The notes under the pieces are model-generated. The model was not told the DNA's origin, did not search any database, and saw nothing but the letters and a program-made list of their open reading frames with translations. Source: JBDSSS01 sp963764195 (GTDB lineage: Bacteria > Actinomycetota > Actinomycetes > Actinomycetales > Dermatophilaceae). Taken from it: a DNA stretch of 64,000 nucleotides. The stretch lies in NCBI GenBank assembly GCA_963764195.1, contig CAVXRG010000010.1, forward strand, positions 806,001-870,000, read 5' to 3'. The translations under genes were made by a program, and so were the position numbers. This document shows, piece after piece, positions 40,694 to 49,377 of the stretch. The first letter of the stretch is position 1, and each line of letters begins with the position of its first letter.

Positions 40694-41611
40694 ATGGAGC
40701 GCAGCCTACGACGCCTGCTCGCGACCGAGCTCGCCCGGGACCGGGACGGCGTCGTCTCGCGGGCCGAGCTGGGCGCCGCCGGCATCGCTCGGCACGACGT
40801 CCGCCACGAGGTCGCCGGGGGTCGGTGGCGACGACACGGCCGCCAGACGCTGGCCGTCCACACCGGCCCGCTGTCCACCCTCGCGCGCTGCTGGGCCGCG
40901 GTCTTCGAGACTGGTCGGGGAATCGCCGCAATCGACGGGGTGACCGCCCTCCAGCACGCCGGCCTGCGGGGCTACGTCGACGACGACGTCCACGTCTCTG
41001 CCGTCCACAACCACAACACCGAGCGCCTCCCGGGGGTCCGGATCCACAAGGTCATCCGCCGGGTCGAGGGCGAGCTCGTGACCGCCGGCCTGCCCCGCAC
41101 CCGTCCGGAGGTCGCGGCCGTCCGCGCGGCGCACTGGGCGGCCTCGGACCGGCAGGCCGCTCTCCTCCTGCTGATGACCGTGCAGCAACGGCTCACCACG
41201 CCGAGGCGGCTCGCGGCGGCGCAGCGACTCGTTCGAGGTCGCACCCGGAGGGCCTTCATCCGCGCCGTGGTGCGCGACATCGCCTTCGGTGCCCAGAGTC
41301 TCGGTGAGCTCGACTTCGCGCGCCTCTGTCGCGAGCGCGGCCTGCCTGAGCCGTCCCGACAGGTCGTTCGTGAGACGCCTGCGGGTCGCATCTACCTCGA
41401 CGTCGGGTGGGCCGATGTCGACCTCGTCGTCGAGGTCGACGGGGCGCAGCACCGGTGGGGGCTGGCCGTGACGGACGACAACCTGCGTCAGAACGACGTC
41501 ACCCTGACCGGAGACCGGGTGCTGCGCATCGACGTCATCGGTCTTCGCCTGGCGACCGACCGCTTCCTGGCCCAGGTCGCACTCGGCCTGTCCCGCCGCC
41601 GCGCCGCCTGA
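40694..41611 (+). CDS. AbiEi-like N-terminal domain plus DUF559 endonuclease-fold protein
   Basis: A 305-aa protein of a type abundant in Micrococcales. The N-terminal part (about 1-110) has a winged-helix-like DGVVSRAELGAAGIARHDVRHEV and GIAAIDGVTALQHAGL, resembling AbiEi antitoxin-like proteins; the C-terminus (about 215-300) is DUF559/Vsr-like with YLDVGWADVDLVVEVDGAQH and DRVLRIDVIGLRL, a PD-(D/E)xK-type arrangement. ATG 40694 is preferred over the longer frame from 40598. It is oppositely oriented to the dxr-rseP-ispG genes around it and bracketed by two related hairpins. No AbiEii toxin gene is adjacent, so it is not a recognisable toxin-antitoxin pair. Confidence 0.8.
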   Translation: MERSLRRLLATELARDRDGVVSRAELGAAGIARHDVRHEVAGGRWRRHGRQTLAVHTGPLSTLARCWAAVFETGRGIAAIDGVTALQHAGLRGYVDDDVHVSAVHNHNTERLPGVRIHKVIRRVEGELVTAGLPRTRPEVAAVRAAHWAASDRQAALLLLMTVQQRLTTPRRLAAAQRLVRGRTRRAFIRAVVRDIAFGAQSLGELDFARLCRERGLPEPSRQVVRETPAGRIYLDVGWADVDLVVEVDGAQHRWGLAVTDDNLRQNDVTLTGDRVLRIDVIGLRLATDRFLAQVALGLSRRRAA

Positions 41612-41617
41612 CCTCCG

Positions 41618-41657
41618 CTCCCCCTCCCCCTCCCCCTCCACCCTCCCCCTCCACCCT
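41618..41657. other. C-rich tract (G-quadruplex-prone on the minus strand)
   Basis: Directly after the DUF559 stop the plus strand is a run of CCCCCT and CCACCCT units, almost entirely pyrimidine. The minus strand has at least seven G-runs of three to five separated by one to three bases, enough for a G-quadruplex, immediately next to the right hairpin and just past the dxr stop on the minus-strand transcript. Confidence 0.8.
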
Positions 41658-41660
41658 CTC

Positions 41661-41708
41661 GGTTCGATGTATCTGCGCGCCCTCTGGGGCGCGCAGATAC
41701 ATCGAACC
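41661..41708. repeat. right hairpin bracketing the DUF559 gene
   Basis: A perfect 22-bp inverted repeat (41661-41682 with 41687-41708) with a four-base loop TCTG. The arm begins GGTTCGATGTATCTGCGCG, sharing TCGATGTATC-N-GCGCG with the left hairpin. It lies between the convergent stops of the DUF559 gene and dxr, so it could also act as a bidirectional terminator. Confidence 0.9.
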
Positions 41709-41735
41709 GGGAAAGCAGGGGGGAGCCGGGAAGAG

Positions 41736-42938
41736 TCAGGGGGTGGGGACGAGGCGGGCGGCGGCGGCGCGGGCCCAGCGGTCGGCGGCGAGGACGTCGA
41801 CGAGCGTCAGGTCGGTGGCGGCGGAGGCGGGCTCGGCGGCATACGCCTCGACGACGCGAGCCACGGTGTCGACGATGTCGACGAAACGGAGCCCCCCGTC
41901 GAAGAACGCCTGCACCGCCACCTCGTTGGCCGCGTTGTAGACCGCCGGCCAGGTCCCGCGCGCGGCGCCGACCCGCTTGGCGAGCGCCACCGCGGGGAAG
42001 GCGTCCTCGTCGAGCGGCTCGAAGTCCCACGAGGCGGCCCGGGTCCAGTCGATCGCGGGCCCGGCGTCGGGGACACGGTCGGGCCAGGCCATCCCGAGGG
42101 CGATCGGGACGAGCATCGAGGGGGGTGAGGCCTGGGCGATGGTCGAGCCGTCGGTGAACTCGACCATCGAGTGGATCAGCTGCTGCGGGTGGACGACGAC
42201 GTCGATCGCCTCGAAGGGGACGCCGAAGAGCAGGTGCGCCTCGATCACCTCGAGTCCCTTGTTGACGAGGGTGGCGGAGTTCGTCGTGATGACCGGGCCC
42301 ATCGCGAAGTTCGGGTGGGCGAGGGCCTGCTCGACGGTGACCTGCTCGAGGTCGGCGCGCGAGCGTCCCCGGAACGGTCCACCGCTCGCGGTGACGACGA
42401 GCCGGCGCACCTCGTCGGCCCGGCCGCCGCGCAGGCACTGGGCGATCGCGGAGTGCTCGGAGTCGACCGGCACGAGCTGGCCCGGCGCCGCCGCGGCCGT
42501 GACGAGCGGGCCGCCGATGATGAGCGACTCCTTGTTGGCCAGAGCCAGCGTCGTGCCGGCTCGCAGGGCCGCGAGGGTGGGCTCGAGCCCGATCGCCCCG
42601 GTGATCCCGTTGACGACGACGTCGGCGGGGCGCCCCGCGAGGACCGTGCTCGCGTCCGCGCCGACGAGCAGCTCCGGGTCGTATGCCGTGACGCCCGCCG
42701 CGTCCGCGGCGCGACCGATCGCCGCGGCCAGGTCGTCCTGCGTGCCGCTCGCCACCGCGACGACGGGCACCCGGAGCGCCACCGCCTGCTCGGCGACGAG
42801 GTCGAGGTTGGCGCCGGCGGACAGGCCGACCACCTCGAAGCGGTCGGGGTTGCGCTGCACGAGGCTGATCGCCTGGGTGCCGATCGAGCCGGTGGAGCCG
42901 AGCAGGACGACGCGGCGGGGAGACAGAGAAGGAGTCAC
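41736..42938 (-). CDS. dxr: 1-deoxy-D-xylulose 5-phosphate reductoisomerase
   Basis: Converts DXP to MEP, the first committed MEP-pathway step. The 400-aa protein has VVLLGSTGSIGTQAISL (NADPH binding), NKESLIIGG, VDSEHSAIAQCLRG (metal site), LVVTASGGPFRG, HPNFAMGPVITTNSATLVNKGLEVIEAH and HPQQLIHSMVEFTDGS. GTG 42938 has GGGAGG eight bases upstream. It belongs with rseP and ispG on the same strand. Confidence 0.96.
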   Translation of the reverse strand: MTPSLSPRRVVLLGSTGSIGTQAISLVQRNPDRFEVVGLSAGANLDLVAEQAVALRVPVVAVASGTQDDLAAAIGRAADAAGVTAYDPELLVGADASTVLAGRPADVVVNGITGAIGLEPTLAALRAGTTLALANKESLIIGGPLVTAAAAPGQLVPVDSEHSAIAQCLRGGRADEVRRLVVTASGGPFRGRSRADLEQVTVEQALAHPNFAMGPVITTNSATLVNKGLEVIEAHLLFGVPFEAIDVVVHPQQLIHSMVEFTDGSTIAQASPPSMLVPIALGMAWPDRVPDAGPAIDWTRAASWDFEPLDEDAFPAVALAKRVGAARGTWPAVYNAANEVAVQAFFDGGLRFVDIVDTVARVVEAYAAEPASAATDLTLVDVLAADRWARAAAARLVPTP

Positions 42939-42964
42939 CCGTGCATCCTCCCGCAGTGCGCTCC

Positions 42965-43681
42965 TCAGGCGTTCGGCGACACGATGCTGCCCAGCACCCA
43001 GACCAGCACGAAGGCCCACCCGCCCGTGAGGCGCCGGCCTCGCGGTGGGCTCGACGACGACCACGGGGCGTAGCCCACCGCGAGGAAGGCCGGGACCCCG
43101 AGCACGGCGAAGGGGCTGAGGAGCACCCACAGCCAGGCCCATCGGGTGGCCCGGCGCGGCTCCGCCACCCCGCTCAGCAGGACCACCGTGAGCAGCCACG
43201 TGGCGAAGGCGGCCGCCGAGAACCACGACGGCACCTCCCAGCCGAAGATCTCGCCGGTCGACCGTCGCGGCCGGTCGTCGCTCGTGATCCGCACCGCCCC
43301 GGCACCCGGGAGCGCGGCGAGGTGGTCGCGCACGTCGCCGACGACCTGGTCGCCGGTCCGCCCGGCGTCCCCGGTCGACACCGCCCGGTCACTGACCTGA
43401 AGGACGTCGGTCGCGTGGGTCGTTCCGCCGGCGACCCAGACGACGCGGGCCGTGCCGTAGCCGACCGCCCCCTCCGGCAGCGCGCCGGAGACGGCCACCT
43501 CGGTCACCGAGCCGCCCGCGAGCGCCTCGCGCAGGTCAGCCAGCGACCCCGGGTGCGTCGCCACGAGGGGCAGCAGCACCGCGAGCAGCAGGACGGCGGC
43601 CGACAGCCCCCAGCGGAGCCGGGCGGCCACCCGCCAGGACCTGCGCACCGGACCGGGCGTGAGCACCGGGGAGACCGTCAT
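42965..43681 (-). CDS. hypothetical membrane protein upstream of dxr
   Basis: Unrecognised 238-aa protein. A first helix (about 25-42, GLSAAVLLLAVLLPLVA) precedes an outward domain of about 110 residues (VTEVAVSGALPEGAVGYGTARVVW through VRITSDDRPRR), followed by three helices (FSAAAFATWLLTVVLLSG; WAWLWVLLSPFAVLGVPAFLAVG; GGWAFVLVWVLGSIV). It ends 26 bases before dxr's start and is probably cotranscribed with it. No function is suggested by motifs. Confidence 0.72.
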   Translation of the reverse strand: MTVSPVLTPGPVRRSWRVAARLRWGLSAAVLLLAVLLPLVATHPGSLADLREALAGGSVTEVAVSGALPEGAVGYGTARVVWVAGGTTHATDVLQVSDRAVSTGDAGRTGDQVVGDVRDHLAALPGAGAVRITSDDRPRRSTGEIFGWEVPSWFSAAAFATWLLTVVLLSGVAEPRRATRWAWLWVLLSPFAVLGVPAFLAVGYAPWSSSSPPRGRRLTGGWAFVLVWVLGSIVSPNA

Positions 43682-43735
43682 GGCCCCGAAACTAGCGGAG
43701 ACCGGGATCGCACAGGCCGCAACGGCCGCACGGCT

Positions 43736-45199
43736 TCAGAGCGCGATGCCGACGTACTTCGTCTCGAGGTACTCCTCGATCCCCTCGAAGCCACCCTCGC
43801 GCCCGACGCCCGAGGCTTTGACGCCACCGAACGGCGCGGCCGGGTTGGAGACGATGCCCTGGTTGACACCGACCATCCCGAACTCGAGCGCCTCGGAGAC
43901 CGTGAGGGCCCGGGTGAGGTCGGTGGTGAACAGGTAGGACACGAGGCCGTACTCCGTGTCGTTGGCGAGGCGGACGGCCTCTGCATCGGTGCTGAAGGTC
44001 GTGATCGGCGCGACCGGGCCGAAGATCTCCTCGTGGGTGAGGTCGGCATCGGCGGGCACGTCGGTGAGCACGGTGGGCTCGTAGAACCAGCCGACCCCCT
44101 TGGGTGCGTTGCCGCCGACGACGACGGTCGCGCCCTTCGCGACGGCGTCGTCGACGAGCGCGGAGACCTTGTCGCGCGACTTCTCGTCGACGAGGGGCCC
44201 GACGTCGACGCCCTTCTTCGTGCCCTTGCCGAGGACGAGCGCGCCCATCCGCTTCGCGAGCTTGTCGGAGAACTCCGCCGAGACCGACTCGTGGACGTAG
44301 AAGCGGTTGGCAGCGGTGCAGGCCTCCCCCATGTTGCGCATCTTCGCGAGCATCGCGCCCTCGACGGCCTTGTCGACGTCGGCGTCACCGAAGACGAGGA
44401 ACGGCGCGTTGCCACCGAGCTCCATCGAGACGCGCAGGATGCCCTGGGACGCCTGCTCCATGAGCATCCGGCCGACCGGGGTCGAGCCGGTGAAGGTGAG
44501 CTTGCGCAGCCGCGGGTCGCGGATGATCGGCTCCATCACGGCGCCGGTCGTGCTCGTCGTGACGACGTTGAGCACGCCGTCGGGCAGGCCGCACTCCTGG
44601 AGCAGGTCAGCGAGGGCGAGCATGGTGAGCGGCGTCTGGCTCGCGGGCTTGACGACCATCGTGCAGCCGGCGGCGAGGGCCGGGCCGATCTTGCGCGTCC
44701 CCATCGCGAGCGGGAAGTTCCACGGCGTGATCATCAGGACGGGCCCGACGGGCTGCTTCATCGTCATCAGCCGGGTCTGGCCGTTGGGCGAGACGGCGTA
44801 CCGGCCACCGATGCGGACGGCCTCCTCGGAGAACCACCGGAAGAACTCGGCGCCGTAGGTGACCTCGCCCCGCGACTCGGCCAGGGTCTTGCCCATCTCG
44901 AGCGTCATGAGCATCGCGAACTCGTCGGCGCGGGCCGTGATCTTCTCGAAGGCCTCACGCAGCAGCTCGCCACGGTCGCGCGGGGCCGACGCGGCCCAGC
45001 CGGCCTGCGCGGCGACCGCGGCGTCGAGGGCGGCCCTCCCGTCGGCGACGGTGGCGTCGGCGACGTGCGTCAGCACCCGCCCCGTCGCGGGGTCGTCGAC
45101 CGCGAGCGTGCCGCCCCCGCTCGCCTCCCGCCACGACCCGCCGATGAGCAGCCCCGTGGGGACCGACTCGAGCACTGACTTCTGCGTCACCGTTGCCAT
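43736..45199 (-). CDS. gabD: NAD(P)-dependent succinate-semialdehyde dehydrogenase
   Basis: Oxidises succinate semialdehyde to succinate. The 487-aa aldehyde dehydrogenase has the catalytic set N161 (TPWNFPLA), K184 (VVKPASQTP), E260 (SMELGGNAPF) and C294 (GEACTAANRFYV); the GEACTAANRF form of the cysteine motif is typical of GabD. It is the last gene of the minus-strand polyamine operon and completes putrescine breakdown to succinate. A 59-base gap separates it from the upstream dehydrogenase gene. Confidence 0.92.
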   Translation of the reverse strand: MATVTQKSVLESVPTGLLIGGSWREASGGGTLAVDDPATGRVLTHVADATVADGRAALDAAVAAQAGWAASAPRDRGELLREAFEKITARADEFAMLMTLEMGKTLAESRGEVTYGAEFFRWFSEEAVRIGGRYAVSPNGQTRLMTMKQPVGPVLMITPWNFPLAMGTRKIGPALAAGCTMVVKPASQTPLTMLALADLLQECGLPDGVLNVVTTSTTGAVMEPIIRDPRLRKLTFTGSTPVGRMLMEQASQGILRVSMELGGNAPFLVFGDADVDKAVEGAMLAKMRNMGEACTAANRFYVHESVSAEFSDKLAKRMGALVLGKGTKKGVDVGPLVDEKSRDKVSALVDDAVAKGATVVVGGNAPKGVGWFYEPTVLTDVPADADLTHEEIFGPVAPITTFSTDAEAVRLANDTEYGLVSYLFTTDLTRALTVSEALEFGMVGVNQGIVSNPAAPFGGVKASGVGREGGFEGIEEYLETKYVGIAL

Positions 45200-45258
45200 G
45201 GTCTCAACCTAGCTCTCGCTCCGTGTCGTCCGTCGAGGCGGCCCGCCTCGCGGGGGCC

Positions 45259-46524
45259 TCAGCGCTCGTCCATCCCCCACCGCGATCCGTAGCCCTCGGG
45301 CGTGGGCGCAGCCAGCAGCTCGAGGAAGGGCACCGCGTCGAAGGCCTCGGGGCCGAGCACCCCGGCGCCCGACCACGTGCCCCGAGCCAGCAGCTCCAGG
45401 GCGACGACGGGGTTGACCGCGGTCTGCCAGACGACGCACTGGGCGCCGTCGCTCGCCATCGTCTCGGCGTTGTCCACGACGTGGTAGAGGTAGGTCCGCC
45501 GCGGCTTCCCGTCCTTGCCGGTGCCCGTGACGAAGAGGCCGGCGCACGTCTTGCCGGTCATCCGCGGCCCGATGCCGGCCGGGTCGGGCAGCGCTGCGGC
45601 GACGACGTCGCGAGGCGAGACCTGCACTCCCTTGACGGTGATCGGCTCGGTGCGGTCGAGCCCGAGCGTGTGGAGCACCTTGAGGATGGTGATGAACTCG
45701 TCACCGAGGCCGTACTTGAAGGTGACCCGCTTCGCGTCGACCCAGCGCGGCATGAGGAGCACTTCCTCGTGCTCGACGTTGACGCACTCGACCGGCCCGA
45801 TGCCCTCGGGGAAGTCGAACACCTCCGGCTCGCTGAAGGGCTCGGTCGTGAACCAGCCGCGCCCCTTCTCCCACACGACCGGCGGGTTGAGGCATTCCTC
45901 GATCGTCGTCCACATCGAGAAGCTCGGCGCGAAGATCTCGTTGCCGTCCTCGTCGTGCACGACGAGGTTGGCGCCGTCACGGGTGCCGAGCTCGTCGATC
46001 TCGGAGAAGAGGTGGTCGGCGGCATACCGCGCGAAGACGTCGGAGAGCCCGGGCTCCACCCCCATCCCGACGAGCGCGAGGCGTCCGTCCTGCTCCCACG
46101 CGTCGGCGACGGCGAACTGCTCGTCGCCGAGCATCACCCCGACCTCGGAGTGGGGCGCGGTCGGGTGCGGGCGCGACAGGCTCATCGCCATGTCGAGGTA
46201 GTCCGCACCAGCAGCCTTGGCCCCGTTGAAGATCGACATCGTGAACTTCGGGTCCACGGCGTTGAAGACGTGCGTCGCGCCGTGCTCGCGGGCGAGGTCT
46301 GCGACAGCCTGCTCGGAGGACGCGTCGACCTGGGCGGCGACGAACCTGGCCTCCTCCCCGCCACCCTCCATTCCGGAATGCCGCTCAGCCACCGCCGCGA
46401 CCGTGCGCTCGGCCCGCGCGAGGTCGTAGTCGGCGACGACCCAGAGCTCGAAGTAGTCGCGGGCGGCGGCGATCCGCGCGGCGGCGTCACCGACCCCGCC
46501 GGAGCCGATCATGAGGACACGCAC
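45259..46524 (-). CDS. saccharopine/carboxynorspermidine-dehydrogenase-like protein
   Basis: A 421-aa Rossmann-fold oxidoreductase. The N-terminus MRVLMIGSGGVGDAAARIAA binds NAD(P); VGMGVEPGLSDVFARYAADHLF, VTFKYGLGDEFITILKVLHTLGL and AALPDPAGIGPRMTGKTCAGLFV follow the pattern of saccharopine dehydrogenase and especially carboxynorspermidine synthase. It starts at GTG 46524, three bases after potC's stop, in an otherwise purely polyamine operon, so a role in polyamine (carboxy)amine chemistry is more likely than in lysine metabolism. The direction of reaction and substrate are not known. Confidence 0.82.
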   Translation of the reverse strand: MRVLMIGSGGVGDAAARIAAARDYFELWVVADYDLARAERTVAAVAERHSGMEGGGEEARFVAAQVDASSEQAVADLAREHGATHVFNAVDPKFTMSIFNGAKAAGADYLDMAMSLSRPHPTAPHSEVGVMLGDEQFAVADAWEQDGRLALVGMGVEPGLSDVFARYAADHLFSEIDELGTRDGANLVVHDEDGNEIFAPSFSMWTTIEECLNPPVVWEKGRGWFTTEPFSEPEVFDFPEGIGPVECVNVEHEEVLLMPRWVDAKRVTFKYGLGDEFITILKVLHTLGLDRTEPITVKGVQVSPRDVVAAALPDPAGIGPRMTGKTCAGLFVTGTGKDGKPRRTYLYHVVDNAETMASDGAQCVVWQTAVNPVVALELLARGTWSGAGVLGPEAFDAVPFLELLAAPTPEGYGSRWGMDER

Positions 46525-46527
46525 TGG

Positions 46528-47319
46528 TCAGACCTTCCTGTTGCGGCGACTCGAGACGAGCTGGCCGGTGATCACGACGGCGAGGGCCACCACGAACATG
46601 ACCGTGCCGATCACGTTGACCTGCACGGGCGCTCCGCGCTGGGCAGCCCCCCAGACGTACATCGGGAAGGTGATCGAGCTCGGGCTCGCGTTGAAGTTGG
46701 TGATGATGTAGTCGTCGAAGCTGAGTGAGAACGCCAGCAGGGCGCCGGCCGCGATCCCCGGCGCCGCGAGCGGCAGCGTGACCCGCAGGAAGGTCTGGAA
46801 GGGGTTGGCCCCGAGGTCAGCGGCGGCCTCCTCGAGCTTGGGGTCGAGGGTCGCGACGCGGGCCTTGACCGCGACGACGACGAAGGACACGCAGAACATG
46901 ATGTGCGCGATGAGGATCGCGCCCCTGCCCGCCGGCAGGCCGATCATCAGGAAGAGGGTGAGCAGGCTCGAGCCCATGACGACCTCGGGCGTGGCCATCG
47001 GCATGAAGATGAGCAGGTTCGTCGCCGCACGGCCGCGGAAGCGGTAGCGACCGAGTGCGAAGGCGATCATCGTCCCGAGCGCGGTGGCCGTGAGCGAGGC
47101 GATGATGCCGATCTGGAGGCTGAGCCCGACCGAGTCGCAGATGCCCTGGGCGCCGCACGGGTTGGTCCAGGCCTCGGTGGAGAACGTCTCCCACGTGTAG
47201 TTGTAGCGGCCCGAGGGCGAGTTGAACGAGAAGATCGCCACGACGAGGTTGGGGATGAGCAGGTAGGCGAGCACGACGAGCGCCGCGAAGGTGAGCAGGT
47301 GTCGACGGATCCAGGCCAT
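46528..47319 (-). CDS. potC: spermidine/putrescine ABC transporter permease PotC-like
   Basis: Second permease of a polyamine importer, 263 aa with six helices. LVVAIFSFNSPSGRYNYTWETFS at the start and the EAA loop LEEAAADLGANPFQTFLRVTLPLAAPGIAAG are typical of PotC; SFDDYIITNFNASPSSITFPMYVWGA is another family segment. Its start shares one base with potB's stop (47319). Confidence 0.9.
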   Translation of the reverse strand: MAWIRRHLLTFAALVVLAYLLIPNLVVAIFSFNSPSGRYNYTWETFSTEAWTNPCGAQGICDSVGLSLQIGIIASLTATALGTMIAFALGRYRFRGRAATNLLIFMPMATPEVVMGSSLLTLFLMIGLPAGRGAILIAHIMFCVSFVVVAVKARVATLDPKLEEAAADLGANPFQTFLRVTLPLAAPGIAAGALLAFSLSFDDYIITNFNASPSSITFPMYVWGAAQRGAPVQVNVIGTVMFVVALAVVITGQLVSSRRNRKV

Positions 47320-48263
47320 CAGAGCAGCTCCTCCGTGCCGGCCCGCCGCACGTAGACGGAGACCATCGTGACGATGATGACGAGCAGGACGAACGACAGC
47401 GCGGCCGCCAGCGGGTAGTTGAGCACCCGGAGGAACTGCGCGTCGATGACCGAGCCGATCATCGTCGTCTGGGTGTTGCCGAGCAGCTGGGAGTTGATGA
47501 AGTCACCCGAGGCGGGGATGAAGGTCAACAGGGTGCCGGCGACAACGCCGGGCAGCGACAGCGGCCAGGTCACCCGTCGGAAGGTCTCGAACGGCGACGC
47601 GTAGAGGTCCCCGGCCGCCTCGATGAGGCGGGGGTCGAGCCGCTCGAGGGTCGAGTAGAGCGGCAGGATCATGAAGGGCAGGAAGTTGTAGGTCAGACCC
47701 GCGATGACGGCGAACTGCGAGTAGAGCAGCGTGTCGTTGTTGATCAGTCCCACGGAGTTGAGCAGGCTCGTGACCCCGATCTTCTGGGCGAAGGCCGTGA
47801 CCGGGCCGGTGTCGGCGAGGATCGTCTGCCACGCGAGCGTCCGGATCAGGAAGCTGGTGAAGAACGGCGCGATGACGAGGATGAGCACGATGTTCTTCCA
47901 CCGGCCGGCCTTCTGCGCGATGAAGTAGGCCAACGGGTAGCCGAGCAGCAGGGCGAGCGCCGTGGCGATGCCGGCGTAGGCGAGCGAGCGGACGAGCTGG
48001 GTCCAGTAGGCCGAGAGCGCCTCGCCGTAGATCCCGACGTTGCCGGTGAAGACGTAGCCGTCGTAGACGTCGCCCTCCTGCAGCGACTGCGAGGCCAGGG
48101 TGACCATGGGCAGCACGAAGAAGACGAACAGCCACGCGAGGCCCGGGGCGAGCAGCGCGTAGGGGACCCAGTTGCGGCGCCGCCTGGTGACCGGGCCGTC
48201 CGGGACGGGCGTCGGGCGGGAGGCCTGCGGCGCGTCCGGGGCGAGCGCGGTCGTCTCAGCCAT
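47319..48263 (-). CDS. potB: spermidine/putrescine ABC transporter permease PotB-like
   Basis: First permease of the importer, 314 aa, six helices after a Pro-rich N-terminal tail. The EAA loop is LIEAAGDLYASPFETFRRVTWPLSLPGVVAG, and VIAPFFTSFLIRTLAWQTIL is a PotB hallmark. It overlaps the ATPase gene by eight bases and potC by one, so the transporter is tightly coupled. Confidence 0.9.
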   Translation of the reverse strand: MAETTALAPDAPQASRPTPVPDGPVTRRRRNWVPYALLAPGLAWLFVFFVLPMVTLASQSLQEGDVYDGYVFTGNVGIYGEALSAYWTQLVRSLAYAGIATALALLLGYPLAYFIAQKAGRWKNIVLILVIAPFFTSFLIRTLAWQTILADTGPVTAFAQKIGVTSLLNSVGLINNDTLLYSQFAVIAGLTYNFLPFMILPLYSTLERLDPRLIEAAGDLYASPFETFRRVTWPLSLPGVVAGTLLTFIPASGDFINSQLLGNTQTTMIGSVIDAQFLRVLNYPLAAALSFVLLVIIVTMVSVYVRRAGTEELL

Positions 48264-49377
48264 CGTTGTCGTCCCAGTCCGCGCCGGCCGCCGCGTCCTG
48301 GGACGCGTCGAGGGCGAAGCCGTGCTCGGCCGCCCACGAGACGGTGACGTTCTCCCCGACCCGGGGTCGGGCTGAGCCGTCGTTCTGCTGGACGACCGTC
48401 AGCTGCTGTCCCCACGGGAGTCGAATGAGGTACTGCGTGGCGACCCCGGTGAAGGACACGTCCCGGACGACGCCGGTGAGCCGGTTCGGGCCGCCGGACT
48501 CGCCGAGCCGCAGCTTCTCGGGACGCACCCCGAGCCAGACCTCGTCGCCGCCGTCCGGTAGCTGGTCGCGGACGACCTCGAGGTCGACGTCGTGGACCCT
48601 CACCTCGACGATGCCGTCGCGGACCTGCCCCGACGTGCGGGTGGCGCGCAACAGGTTGGACTGACCGAGGAAGTTCGCGACGAAGGTCGAGGTGGGGTTC
48701 TCGTAGAGGCTCGCCGGGTCGCCGAGCTGCTCGATCCGACCGGCGTTCATCACCGCGATCGAGTCGGCCATCGTCATGGCCTCCTCCTGGTCGTGCGTCA
48801 CGTGGATGAAGGTGAGCCCGACCTCCTGCTGGATCCGCTTGAGCTCGATCTGCATCTGGCGGCGCAGCTTGAGGTCGAGCGCGCCGAGCGGCTCGTCGAG
48901 CAGCAGCACGTCCGGGCGGTTGACGAGCGCCCGAGCGAGGGCGACGCGCTGCTGCATGCCGCCGGAGAGCTGGCTCGGCTTCTTCGTCGCCACCTTCTCG
49001 AGCTGGACGAGCTCGAGGACGTCCTGCGCCTTCTTCTTGTAGTCCTTGTCACCGCGCCGGCGCAGGCCGAAGGACACGTTGTCGACGATCGACATGTGCG
49101 GGAAGAGGGCGTAGCTCTGGAAGACGGTGTTGACGTTGCGCTGGTAGGCCTTGGTCCGGGTGATGTCCTGCTCGCCGATGCGGATCGACCCGCCGGTGGG
49201 GTCCTCGAGCCCTGCGACCATCCGCAGGGTCGTCGTCTTGCCGCACCCGGACGGCCCGAGCAGGGCGAAGAAGGAGGACTCGGGGATCGTCAGGTCGGTC
49301 GGGTGGACGGCCGTGAAGGTGTCGAACGACTTCGTGAGGGCGACGAGCTTGAGGTCGCCGGAGTGCGTGCTGGCCAT
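48256..49377 (-). CDS. potA: spermidine/putrescine ABC transporter ATPase PotA-like
   Basis: ATP-binding subunit, 373 aa. Walker A LLGPSGCGKTTTLRMVAGL, signature QLSGGMQQRVALARAL, Walker B VLLLDEPLGALDLKLRRQMQ and the H-loop HVTHDQEEAMTM are visible, followed by a TOBE domain in the last 100 residues. ATG 49377 shares one base with potD's stop (TGATG). Longer in-frame starts to 49566 lie inside potD and were rejected. Confidence 0.93.
   Translation of the reverse strand: MASTHSGDLKLVALTKSFDTFTAVHPTDLTIPESSFFALLGPSGCGKTTTLRMVAGLEDPTGGSIRIGEQDITRTKAYQRNVNTVFQSYALFPHMSIVDNVSFGLRRRGDKDYKKKAQDVLELVQLEKVATKKPSQLSGGMQQRVALARALVNRPDVLLLDEPLGALDLKLRRQMQIELKRIQQEVGLTFIHVTHDQEEAMTMADSIAVMNAGRIEQLGDPASLYENPTSTFVANFLGQSNLLRATRTSGQVRDGIVEVRVHDVDLEVVRDQLPDGGDEVWLGVRPEKLRLGESGGPNRLTGVVRDVSFTGVATQYLIRLPWGQQLTVVQQNDGSARPRVGENVTVSWAAEHGFALDASQDAAAGADWDDNDG

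Noticed and set aside
40694..41611. A type IV toxin-antitoxin system
   Set aside because: Only the AbiEi-like domain is present; no AbiEii-type nucleotidyltransferase is adjacent, and the C-terminus is nuclease-like.
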